Below are positions 34,971-45,840 of a stretch of DNA of 64,000 nucleotides, piece by piece. The notes under the pieces were generated by a model that was not told the origin of the DNA, made no database searches, and was given only the letters and a program-made list of their open reading frames with translations. The translations under genes and the position numbers were made by a program. How positions within the stretch are numbered: the stretch's first letter is position 1; each line of letters opens with the position of its first letter. Source of the DNA: Piper betle (Eukaryota; Streptophyta; Magnoliopsida; Piperales; Piperaceae); the NCBI GenBank assembly GCA_033002965.1, contig JAURVB010000122.1, positions 1 through 64,000 of the forward strand, given 5' to 3'.

Positions 34971-37863
34971 TCATTGTACTCGTACTAGGGGAACTTCTTT
35001 TCTTCGGAGAATCTTCACTCTTCGGTCCACGATTTGGACTGCATCCTCTGGGTACGTCAGGTCCGGTTGTAGCTCTACCTCTTTGAAGCTGACAACATGA
35101 GAGTTGTCAGGGTGATACTTCTTCAACATTGACACGTGGAAGACATCATGAACAGCTGATAGGTGAGGAGGCAATGCTAGCCTATATGCCACTGGTCCAA
35201 TGCGCTCAATCACGTCAAAGGGTCCAATATAGCGCGGACTGAGTTTCCCTCGCGTCCCGAATCTCGTGTTTCCCTTAGTCGGAGAGACCTTCAGGAGAAC
35301 ATGATCTCCTAACGCGAAATGAACCTCACGTCTGCGCTGATCTACGTAACTCTTTTGTCTATCTTGAGCTGACCTCATTCTTCTTCTAATCCTCATTACC
35401 ACCTCTTGTGTCTGCTGGATCATTTCTGGCCCAACGACTACTGGTTCGCTGCCCTGCACCCAACACACTGGGGATCTGCATGGTCTGCCGTACAGTGCTT
35501 CGAACGGTGCCATTCCAATCATGGCCTGATAACTGTTGTTGTAGGAGAATTCCACCAGAGGTAGGTGTTCTTCCCAACTCCCTCCGAAATCCAGGATACA
35601 TGCGCGAAGCAAATCTTCCAGGGTCTGTATGGTTCTTTCCGTCTGTCCGTCTGTTTGAGGATGGAAAGCTGTGCTGAATCTCGATTCTGTGCCCATAGCT
35701 GCCTGAAAGGCCTTCCAAAATCACGATGTGAACCTCGGATCCCTGTCTAATATGATCTCCCGTGGTACGCCGTGTAACCTGACTATCTGATCTCTGTACA
35801 GCGTAGCCAACGTGGTCAGTGGGTAATCCATCCTGATCGGTATGAAGTGTACGCTCTTTGTAAGTCGATCTACTATGACCCATATCGCATCCTTCTGTTG
35901 GTGGGTCTTAGGTAAACCAACTACAAAGACGTAAGCTATACTCTCCCACTTCCACTCTGGGGTTTCCAACGGTTGTAGCATTCCACCTAGATGTACATGC
36001 TCGGCTTTCACTTGTTGGCATACCAAACATCTAGCCACTGTATCGTAGACTTCTCTCTTCATTCCTGGCCACCAATAGGTTCGTCGGACATCGTGGTACA
36101 TCTTCACTCCACCTGGGTGTACTGAGCATCTCGACGTGTGAGCTTCGTGAAGAATAGTGCTTCGAAGTCCGGGATACTCTGGAACATTTGGCACGAATAG
36201 TCGGCCTCTCAATCTGACTAATCCGTTTATATCCCTGGCCAATTCCTGATGTGTTCCGTGTTTCAACCACTGCTTCAACTGCGGATCTGCCTCCTGTGCA
36301 ATCCGAATCTGCTCAAGCACGCTTGGCTGAATTGTAAGTCGTGCCATCATCCCAACTAACTGTCTCTGGTCCGTAGTGTGCTCGGTCCCTGACAATGCTG
36401 TTAATCCTGCGGTGTACAAGAATCCTGGCTTCCTGCTCAATGCATCGGCTACCACATTCGCTTTGCCCTCATGGTATGATATGTCGACCTCGTAATCAGC
36501 TAACATCTCCAACCATCTCCTTTGTCTGCTATTCAGATCCTTCTGCGTGAAGATATATTTCAGACTCTGGTGATCAGTTAGAAGTCTGAAAGATGTTCCA
36601 TATAGATAGTGCCTCCACACTCTGAGAGCGAATATGACTGCAGCAAGCTCTAGGTCATGAGTAGGATAGTTACGCTCATGCACCTTGAGCTGATGAGATG
36701 CATAAGCAATAACCTTATCCTTCTGCATCAAAACACAACCTAAGCCAATCCCTGAGGCATCAGTATACACTACAAAATCCTCATGTCCCTCAGGCAATGC
36801 GAGGATAGGCGCCGAAGTCAACCTCTCCTTTAGCATCCTGAAACTCCGCTCACATTCGTCTGTCCATATGAACCATTCCTCTTTCCTAGTCAGTCGCGTC
36901 AGAGGGGCTACTATGGAAGAGAAGTCCTGAATGAACCGTCTGTAGTATCCAGCCAATCCCAGAAAACTCCGAACCTCCGTAGGTGTCTTCGGTTGTTCCC
37001 ACTGCACTACTGCCTCTATCTTAGCTGGATCCACTGAGATGCCTGATGCTGAGATGATGTGACCAAGAAAATTCACCTCTAACAACCAGAAACTACACTT
37101 CGAAAATTTCCCATACAACCAATGCTCTCTCAGTGTTTGCAACACAATCCTCAGGTGTTGCACATGTTCTTCCTTAGATGAAGAATATACCAGTATGTCA
37201 TCCACAAAGACGATCACAAACTGGTCCAAGTACTGATTGAACACTCTGTTCATCAAGTCCATAAATGTTGCTGGAGCATTGGTCAATCCAAACGGCATGA
37301 CCAGAAACTCGTGGTGTCCATATCTCGTCCTGAACGCAGTCTTCGGGATGTCTTCTAGCTCTAATCCTCAATTGGTAGTATCCTGATCTCAAATCAATCT
37401 TCGAAAAGACAACTGCTAAGCTCAACTAGTCAAATAAATCATCAATACGAGGAAGAGGGTATCTGTTCTTAACCGTTACATGGTTTAGCATTCTGTAATC
37501 TATGCATAACCGCATGCTTCCATCCTTCTTCCTCACAAATAACACCGGTGCGCCCCAAGGGGAAACGCTCGGTCTGATGAATCCTTGGTCCAACAGTGTC
37601 TGTAGCTGTTCCTTTAGTTCCTTGAGCTCCAGAGGTGCCATCCTATACAGAGCTCTCGAAATTGGGGCTGTGCCAGGCATCAACTCGATGGCAAGATCCA
37701 CCTCTCTATCTGGCGGCAATCCAGTAATCTCCTCAGGAAATACATCTATAAATTCGCAGACCACTGGATTCTCCTCTATACTCGGTTGTTCCCCTGGTCC
37801 ACTCTGCTCAGTCAAAACTAATGCTGCCATTATCGGTTCACTGCCTCTGTCCAGTTGTCTCAC
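34971..37863 (-). pseudogene. Ty3 pol: RT, RNase H, integrase, broken chromodomain
   Basis: Frames 37863-37426, 37425-about 37360, 37298-35721 and 35696-34971 form one pol. Reverse transcriptase starts with [12 protein letters not shown], has [15 protein letters not shown] and the active-site FVDDILVYS. RNase H begins FVVYTDASG. Integrase has an H-H-C-C finger ([14 protein letters not shown] ... CLVCQQ), a later [20 protein letters not shown] glutamate region (35640s, reading DGQTERT), and [20 protein letters not shown]. Where the first catalytic Asp is expected (usually MDFVVGLP) the copy reads YVFVVGLP, so that Asp is missing. Nonsense codons: TAG at 37426 (from CAG), TGA at 35721 (from CGA) and TGA at 34971 (from TGG, inside the chromodomain). 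A frameshift near 37360 also breaks it. No protease motif precedes RT. Confidence 0.95.
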
Positions 37864-39330
37864 TGCACTCTGCGACCCTGTGTCCTGGCTGACCGCAGTT
37901 GTAACAAACCCTAGTGCCTATTTTGCACTCTGCGGCTCGGTGCTCTGGCTGACCGCAATTGTAGCATACATTTCTGCTTGCTCTGCACTCTCCCCAATGA
38001 TGGCGTTGGCAACTCTGACAGAATGGGGCTCTGTTGCCCTGTACCTGGCCATCCATGGCTCTCATGGCTACTGGCGCATCTACACGTCGTCTCTGTTGTG
38101 CCCCCTGTTCTGGCTGATATGGCCTCGGATGTTGCTGCCTCTGGTCGACATCTCGACGTGGTCGTGTAGCTATCACCCGCTCTGCTTCACCTGCAGCTCT
38201 CACTACGTCACCGAGGGTAGTAAACTTCCTATCCAAGTATGCCATCCGAATCTCATGATGGAGGCCTTCATAGAAGCGCTCTATTCTTCTTCTTTCGGTC
38301 GGAACCAAATCTGGTGCAAATCTATCCAACGCTCTAAACCTCGTCTCATACTGTACCATTGTCATAAGTCCTTGCCTCAACATCTGGAACTCTCGTTCCT
38401 TCCTTCTCCTAACATCTGGTGGAAAATACTTTCCATCGAATTCCACTCTGAATTCCTCCCAAGTGATGTCCTGAGGCTGGCGATGAGCAAATACAGAATT
38501 CTGCACCGAACTCCACCATATCCTCGCTTCGTCTTGGAATGCTCCTGTGACGACGTGCACTATGTGTTCTACCGGGCATGCCATACTATCAAACACTCCT
38601 ATGGCCGATGATATCCATAGGAATGCCTCCTCAGCATCCAACTTCCCAAAGAAAGGTCGTCCGCCATTCTTCACGAACCTCTCATATTGCCACAGTTTCA
38701 AACCCCTCACATCTATAGATCTGTTTGATCCCTCTGCTTGCTCATAACGGGGAAACTGTGATCCCGTACCAACTGGTACACTGTCACCTCCAACTGCTCC
38801 ACTCCCCCTACGGTTTGCCCGCTACCTGCTATCACAGGTCCACTGATGTCCTGTCTCATCCTTGCCTGAAGTGGGGCAACTAGAGGAGCTGTTCCAGGGG
38901 TAGCTCCCTGTTGCAGCGGTGGAGGAGGAGGCGGCGGCGGAGGGCCCATGGGCGCTACTGGCTCTCCTTGCGCCTCTTCATCCACGGCTGGTCTCTTCTC
39001 TGCTCTAGCCACTGATAGAGCTATCTGTCTGAGCTCTCTCCTAAATTCCTCCTGATTCTGCTGCATTTGCATCTGAACCTCAACTAGCCTAGCTATTGCA
39101 GCATCCCTTTCCTGTCGACTACTCCCACTGCGGTGACTGTCGCGTCGACTGTCTCGGTGATGGCTCTCCGTATGACGACTAGCTAATACCGGTACACTTG
39201 TCTCTACTGGTGGCATGGTGGTCCTAGGTCGACTGGAAGCTGTGTCACTGTGACCATGGTCGGGACTATCCTGTCTGACTACAGGAGGCGATGGGGTCCT
39301 GATCTGCGTCCGACGGGTCTGTGTCACCAT
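37838..39330 (-). pseudogene. Ty3 gag with three zinc-knuckle motifs
   Basis: The frame 39330-38713 (205 codons, MVTQTRRTQ start) is rich in Arg/Ser/Pro with a run of ten prolines. A frameshift near 38711 leads into 38710-37838 (290 codons). That part holds the retrotransposon gag domain (DEARIWWS, VEFDGKYFPP, FRALDRFAPDL, FYEGLHHEIRMAYL) and a basic linker. At the end are CQSCQRHHWGEC, then CYNCGQPEHRAAEC and [14 protein letters not shown]. The last two are near-identical and arise from a tandem duplication of about 57 bp; one CCHC knuckle is usual here. The gag stop at 37838 overlaps the start of the pol frame by 26 bases, in a different frame. Confidence 0.95.
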
Positions 39331-39500
39331 CCTGTTTGTGTACCCTACTCTAATCTACTCACCCTGTCACACCACTATTAGGTAAGAAAATCTGTGAACA
39401 AAAACATAAAGACAGAAAAATACCTGTCGGTACAGCTCGGAGCAGCTTCGGCACACATGTAACCTGTAATGCATCTACCATCTTAATCAACCAAGGGTTA

Positions 39501-39512
39501 GCTCTGATACCA
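39501..39512 (-). other. Primer-binding site of the Ty3 element
   Basis: The minus strand reads TGGTATCAGAGC, an exact match to the plant initiator-Met primer site, seven bases inside the 5' LTR. Confidence 0.93.
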
Positions 39513-39519
39513 CAACTGA

Positions 39520-39959
39520 TGAACACTCCCGTTTCGGCTCACCCGTGAACCGAGCCGGAAATGTCACTGGCGACCGAACCATTCGCTAATCTACTAGATT
39601 CGGTTAAGCCGACCAGGATCTACTCTCGGTGTCTCAAGATGGAGATGCAAATGTGAAATGCATGAATGGGAACAATTCGGTTCTAACGCGGTCTTAATGT
39701 ATTATTCGGCCTAAAACTATTCTACTGATCAAATAAAAATAACAATCAATACTGCATACCTCCACATACTTGATAACCCATTTTTCATCATCTTTTAGGC
39801 GTTATCATCGTACATTTGAGCATACATGACCCTCATCGCTCATAACTCACAGCTGGCTTCAACTCAGCTCGCGGTCCATGAAGCTGACTCGACTCGAACC
39901 GACAGTTGAACCGGCTGGTTCACTCCCATAAAACTCTGACTCGAGTCACGGGTTTTACA
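39520..39959 (-). repeat. 5' LTR of the Ty3 element
   Basis: About 440 bp, ending CGGGTTTTACA on the plus strand and followed by the TSD ATATA. The inner end reads TGAACACTCCC instead of TGTAACACCCC. Confidence 0.95.
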
Positions 39960-41310
39960 ATATAAGACTCATCTTGTTGCGAAAGTTTTACTCAAAAGGA
40001 AGGCATTGATTACAATGAGACTTTCTCTCTAGTTTCATCGAATGACTTATTTAGAATAATCATGGCATTCGTGGCACATTTTGATCTTGAGTTATATCAG
40101 ATGTATGTAAAAACTGCGTTTCTAAATGGTGACATTAATGAAATAATTTATATGGTGCAACCGGAAAACTTTGTATCGGGAGATTCAAAGAATATAGTTT
40201 GCAATTTAAAGAAATCCATCTATGGACTTAAGCAAGCTTCTCGACAATGGTATCACAAATTTCATCAAGTTATTCTCTTATTCGGTTTTGAGATGAATAT
40301 GATTGATGATTGTATATACCATAAGTTTAGTGGGAGTAAGTATATTTTTTGGTTTTATATGTTGATGATATATTACTTGCCAGCAATGATATAGGTTTTT
40401 CTTGAAACCAAGAGACTTTTATCAAAGAAATTTGAAATGAAAGATCTTAGAAATGAGCTTTTATATTAGGAATTCAAATACATCAGGATCACTCTCGATG
40501 TATACTCGGATTATCATAAAAGACCTATATAGAAAAAGTGCTTAAGAGATTTGGCATGGAAGGTTGTAAACAAGGAGATACCCTTGTTTTTAAAATAGGA
40601 AAAATCAATCTCAATTAATGCCCTAAAAATGACATAGAAGGAAAGGAAATGCAAAAGATTCCCTATGCTTCAGTAGTGGCAAGTCTTATCTATGCTCAAG
40701 TATGTACGCGTCCAGATATTGCATATATTTTGGAATGTTGGGTAGATATTTAAGTAATTTTGAGATTGGATCATTAGATAGCAGCCAAAAGAGACATGAG
40801 GTATCTTCAGAGAACAAAATATTGCATGCTTGCATATCGGAAGTCAGATCAACTTGAGATCATTGGGTATTCTGATTCCAATTTTGCTGGATGTCAAGAT
40901 AGTAATCGATCCACTTCTGGCTATGTCTACCTACTTATTGGAGGAGCTATATTTCTTAGAGGAGTGCTAAGCAGACACTCATAGCTTCTTCCACCATGGC
41001 AGCTGAATTCATGGCTTGTTATGAGGCATCCAATCATGGAATATGGTTGCGAAAATTTTATGACAGGGCTACGCATTATTGATAATATTCAAAGACCACT
41101 TAAGTTATTTTGTAACAATTAGTCTACAATATTATATTTGAATAACAACAGGAGCTCATCTAAATCAAAATATATAGAGTTCAAGTTTATTGTTGTAAAA
41201 GAAAGAGTTTCGAGTGGTAAAGTTTTTATAGAGCATATTGGGACAAACTACATAGTTGCGAATCCACTTACTAAAAGTCGTTCATAAGTATGTTGCTCAT
41301 CTGGGAGTGT
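39960..41310 (+). pseudogene. Ty1/copia polyprotein relic, part 2
   Basis: The reverse transcriptase resumes after the Ty3 insertion: ELYQMYVKTAFLNGDINEIIYMVQ (40095-40160, shown in part), KKSIYGLKQASRQWYHKF (40212-40264). A worn active-site region (FYMLMIYYLP, where copia has YVDDILL) follows near 40350. RNase H is seen at 40790-40980 (MRYLQRT, IGYSDSNFAGC, STSGYVYLLIGGAI). The final ANPLTKSRS is near 41255. Stops and shifts are scattered. The relic runs on to about 41310, where pol normally ends. Confidence 0.92.
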
Positions 41311-43139
41311 TGTATCATTTGATGATATGTTACTTTAGTGGGAGCTTGTTTTGTTTTTTTATGTGAATTGCATTATTTGGTTTATATTTTACTTTATTTT
41401 GGTGATCTCATAAAGTTGGACCAGTTGAAAACAAGCATGTTTATATCAAATTATATGTAATTTTCATGCTACACATCCATACATGATCTTTGTCATTTAA
41501 TTATATTGATGTATGTGACCATTGATGGATTTAGTTATGATATATGAAACAAAAAAACGCCTTAATTCTATATCAACATAATTAATGGACGAGATTGTTA
41601 TTTTTGGAATAATACCATATGTTATTTTGGAACTCATAAGGTTATATAGTGATATCCAATTATCTTTATATATGCAGTCCAAGTAAAAGATTGTTGAATT
41701 TTGGACATATATATACATATATATATAATTGTATCATATGTTATTATTAAGGTTTGATTTAAATTAAATTGATCTATTAAAGTTAAGATTAATGGGACAT
41801 TAATATTGAAGATAAGTATGGATAAATATGTGTATATACCATTTTTGTAATTTTTAATTTATGATGGGTTAAATTATATTTATGAAAAATAAAGATAAAT
41901 ACAGTTATTGTCCCTAAATTTGCCTATAGTTTTTCTTACTAGTATCCCACATCCAAAAAGTCTGTTTTCAGAGAACCAGTGTTGAATTTGGATGATCAAA
42001 ACCTTAAAAAGTCAAAAATTGTTTGTTTTTATGGATTCAAACACACTTCTGTTCTCAAATTCTATTTTCATAATGATTCAATATGAAGAAGAATAAGGTT
42101 TTATATAACAGATTGATGTCAATATTTGCATCTATATCCCACTTTTTCAATACAACACTTCTCCTACAAACCCTAGCTAGTGGTGCATCCCTCAATCCTT
42201 GTTGGCGATCATTAGTTCCAAGGCACCGATTGTTCGATCCATGTTGGCAATTGGATGTATGCATCACTTGATTCCATGCCTGTGGTTTTCCATAGTTGGG
42301 GACCCCAATTGTGACAGTATTTGGCAGATGTTGCCTCGTTGGATATAGCTAAGTAACTCATTTATTTATTATTTTTTACAGTTGAATGTTGTGATCAGCT
42401 CTATTTTTATATTTTTTGTGCATTTTGTGTGTGTCATGATTCATCATTTTGCAAAAAGTTGCGCAGTGTTTGGATGATTTTTGTATCTAAGATGCGGAAT
42501 GATCTTTTTGGTTTTGTACGTATAGGATCTATCAGAGCATAAATGTATGCTATGGTTGGTAAAAAACTATAATGATCATGCTTTTAAGGTATTAAAAATA
42601 TATTAATAAATTGCTAATTATGTAATTACAGTTTTCTTAAGATTGACAAATTAAAGGAAGACAAATTTTAAAATTTAAGGCATAACAGCAATGTTCAAGC
42701 AAAAAAATGTCAAATTGCAGACAATTTAGGGATTAGAACATACGTAAGGTGACATATTGTTATAAAAATTAAGTCTAACACACACGTAACGTCTAACATT
42801 CCAAAACATTTAGTTTGCGTGACATACAAGAATTGCCAATCTTTAAACTAAGAATCATTCGCCAAACATTGTCTTCAAGACATCTTATACCACTTGAAAG
42901 TCATCGCTTTTTTCTTATCCACAAATCAATGAAATATTTGATTATATTTGACATTGTTTTAAAAATTAACTTTAGTTTTCGATGTTCTAAGTAATCATAC
43001 CGGTTTTTTCAGAGTTTTTTTCTTTTCTTGCTCGTTTTGGGTGAGTGCGACTTGCATTAAATATTTCAATGTTGATTACATGCTAACTTAATTACTAAGT
43101 TGTTCAGTAAAATGCTGTAATTTTGATCGTGTTGATTAT
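41311..43139. other. Unclassified AT-rich DNA, perhaps copia 3' LTR
   Basis: A purine tract AGTGGGAGC (41336-41345) stands just after the copia pol, as expected before a 3' LTR. A TATA-like TTTTATATAAC at about 42098 followed by ACAAACCCTAG would suit an LTR promoter. No matching second LTR or clear end is present, so the limits are unknown. No gene is seen. Confidence 0.4.
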
Positions 43140-43560
43140 AAGTGAGATGTCTTACTCTTATTTTACTTCTTCAATGTCTTCACTTGAGTTTCTTAATCCA
43201 ACATGTAGACATGTGTATAAGATCTTCAACTTGATTAATTATTTTTAAAAATATAATTACGGCTATCAGTTTACACTAATTAGACCATTACAAGTGATAT
43301 TGAAGTGAACTGAAGACTGTGTTCAATGGATGGTGTTGTGTCAAGAGTTATAGAAAAGAATTTTAATGTTCAAAGTGAGTGGAATGTAACATCCCCAAAA
43401 ATTAATTTAGTCACAAATTTAATATCTATTAGATTAAGATCTAATATATTAATGGAGATGTATTTATAATCTTTAACTTGATTAATAATTTTTAAAGAGA
43501 TGATTAAGCTCATCAATTTGCACTAATGAAATTGACATTTTATATATATTGTGACTCGAC
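43140..43560 (+). repeat. Two worn TRIM-LTR-like segments
   Basis: Segments near 43145-43310 and 43385-43545 share with the TRIM LTRs the order: dinucleotide-poor start, (G)ATCTTCAACTTGATTAAT, TTTTTAAA.AGATGA, and a CAATTTGCAC word. Similarity is low and the ends are lost. Confidence 0.4.
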
Positions 43561-43800
43561 TTGTAAGCATATAGTGTCAACAGTTTCTAATTTTAGTTAA
43601 TTGCTTTAATAACCGGTATTTCTACTCAATGTAGATTCATTAACGACTAAAAATATTGGAATGGATAGGATATCCTTCATCATTAGTAATTTAGTTTTAT
43701 ATTTATTTAAGTTGTTCTTTTATTTGTCTAGAATGATTCGACATTCCTTGCAACTTTAAAAATTGGGCTTAAGTTGACCAGATGGAGAATCATTAACAAC

Positions 43801-44751
43801 CAGTGATGCACGAATCGGCCGATTCCGTGCGGAATCGGCCGATTTCAATCGGATCGGCGTCGCGCCGATCCGATTTCGGGGCCGACTCGGTCGGCCCCGA
43901 ATCGGGTCTTGAATCGGCGGGTTTTGGCCGATTCCGACCGATTTAACTCGGAATCGGAATCGGCCGATTTAAATCGGAATCGGTTTTATTACAAAATTAC
44001 CAAAATACCCTAGGTATAATTTTTATTAAATTATTTAAGCATGGGCAAAATGGTAATTTGGATTTAAAAACCTAAATCAAACCCTCTCCCCCCGATTCCG
44101 CCGCCGCGTTCGCTCCGCCGCCCTCCGCCGCGCTTCCGCCGTCCGACCTCAGCTCCGTCCGACCACGCCACCGCCGCCCGATTCCGACCTCAGCTCCGCC
44201 CTCCGCCGCGATTCCGCCGCAGACGCTGCGACCGCCGCCCGAACTCGGCTTCCGCCGTCCGACGCTTCCGCCGCGCTTCCGCCCGATTCCGCCGCGATTC
44301 CGCCGCGATTCTGCCGCGATTCGGCCGGCCGACGGTTCGTCCGACCGGGCTGCCGACATCCTCCGACATCGCCGCCGCGAGGCTCGCCGCCGACCGGGCC
44401 GCCGCCGGCGGCGGGGGGTAGAGAGGGGAGGGTGGCATTCTTGTAATTAAAAGTTGACTCGAGTCTAACCCGAGTCAAAAATAATAATTAATTCTAAATA
44501 ATTTAAAAAAATCTTAAAAAATATTTAAAAAATATCATAAACTATAATACACAGAATAATATCAAAATAACATCAATACCCAATTTTAATATATTTATAT
44601 TGTAAATTGTCAAATTATTATATATGACCGATTAAATTAATTTGGACCGATTCAACTGAACCGATTCTTGGCCGATTCAGACCGATTCCGATTCCGATTC
44701 CGATTCTATGGAAAACCGATTCCGATTCCGATTCCGATTCATGCAACCATG
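43801..44751. mobile_element. hAT-type non-autonomous element 1, TSD TTAACAAC
   Basis: 951 bp. An exact 8-bp duplication TTAACAAC lies at 43793-43800 and 44752-44759, the size typical of hAT transposons. The ends form an imperfect inverted repeat: CAGTGATGCACGAATCGG on the left, and reversed on the right CATGGTTGCATGAATCGG. Both subterminal regions are packed with AATCGG/CCGATT repeats, which would fold back on each other and could bind transposase. The centre (44070-44430) is extremely GC-rich with CCGCCG words, followed by an inverted repeat and an AT-rich stretch. Arg/Ala/Gly-rich frames in the centre look like composition artefacts. No transposase is encoded. Confidence 0.92.
44454..44478. 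other. Inverted repeat inside hAT element 1
   Basis: TTGACTCG (44454-44461) and CGAGTCAA (44471-44478), then AAATAATAATTAATTCTAAA. It matches the repeat at the GC/AT switch of the family-L LTRs almost base for base. Confidence 0.7.
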
Positions 44752-44759
44752 TTAACAAC

Positions 44760-45840
44760 AACTCAGAGAGAGGTGATAAAAATACATCTCCATATGAGTT
44801 TACACTGTAGATTTAAGAAAGTGCGGCATTTGAAAATTTCAAGCAAATAATTCTATTCATTCGAGAATGTATTAAGAATGTATCAACAACTTTAAATGCA
44901 TTCAATTTGATTGAACACTATCTTCATTTGCCTTGGTAAGTTCTAATGGATTTGTAGCATCTAGCAGCCCAAACAGTTTTATCTACTATTTGTCTACCTT
45001 CTATAAAAGTAATTTGCTCTTGATAAACACATTTATGGAGCTAAGATTATAATCTTTAAGCTGATGTTTTTGTTAGTAAAGTTCAGAAACCGTGTGTTCT
45101 TTTATTAACATAAGCATTGAACACTTTAGATTAGGTTTTGGCCCATACTTGCAAACACAACAAAAAAACGGACATTGATTCTTCTCCGCGTCTTGAAACA
45201 AAAAGAAAGCAATCGGTACAAGTTCTGTTCCCCTGATGAAAGTGGCATTCGTCTTGCAAGACACTCAAAAGGATGGATCAACAAAGGTGGATTTTCCTCT
45301 TCTAAATCTTATATACCCCATTGTAAAGATTGCAGAAATAGAAGATTCAACCAATAAAAATGCAACACTATAAAAAAATAAAATCATTCTAGTTTGTTGT
45401 CTCACTTAATTAAAGTTTATAGTTTATTTCTATTATATTAAATAATTACAGTATATCTCGTTATTAATTGAGAATTATTTATAAGTTAAGATTTATCTTT
45501 AATATTGTTCACGTATGGGGTGATATCTTATCTAATATTTACATGACGTAGTTTAATGCTTAACCGTGAAGCTCTCAATTAAGTGTTTTAAATATCGCTT
45601 TATTTATAATAAGAGATTGAGTAAAAGAAAGCTTTATGTTTAAGAAATGAATCGGAAAAGTTTTTTTTCACGCGCTTAAGGATATAATTAAATTTATGAT
45701 ATTACCTGGTAAAAAATTAATCACCCAAAATAAAATGGGTTCGAAAAGAAGAAAAAATGTGCCCTATTTGACTTTTTTCATACAAAAAACATACCAATAT
45801 TGCTTCTCGCGGAGAAGAGAAGTTGGTGGCCGAGGCGGTG
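44760..45840. other. Intergenic DNA upstream of dioxygenase gene
   Basis: AT-rich with no long frame that I can support and no terminal repeats. The promoter of the dioxygenase gene should lie in its right part, but no convincing TATA box was singled out. Confidence 0.5.

Larger units (their letters stand above)
34345..39959 (-). mobile_element. Ty3/gypsy chromovirus (Tekay-like), TSD ATATA
   Basis: A complete insertion of 5615 bp with LTRs at 34345-34783 and 39520-39959 and TSD ATATA at 34340-34344 and 39960-39964. It has an initiator-Met primer site, gag, reverse transcriptase, RNase H, integrase and a broken chromodomain, all on the minus strand. The protease region is absent. The LTRs differ by about 13 substitutions (12 transitions) and three small indels by eye, so the insertion is young. 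Its LTR is a short form of family L (0.44 kb against about 2.7-3.5 kb), lacking the middle. It sits inside the copia reverse transcriptase. Confidence 0.95.

Noticed and set aside
37502..38611. Plus-strand frame of 369 codons
   Set aside because: Antisense shadow of the Ty3 gag and RT start, both of which have clear motifs on the minus strand.
44072..44478. Arg/Ala/Gly-rich frames in the hAT core
   Set aside because: Several overlapping frames of simple composition in CCGCCG-rich DNA; no conserved motif.
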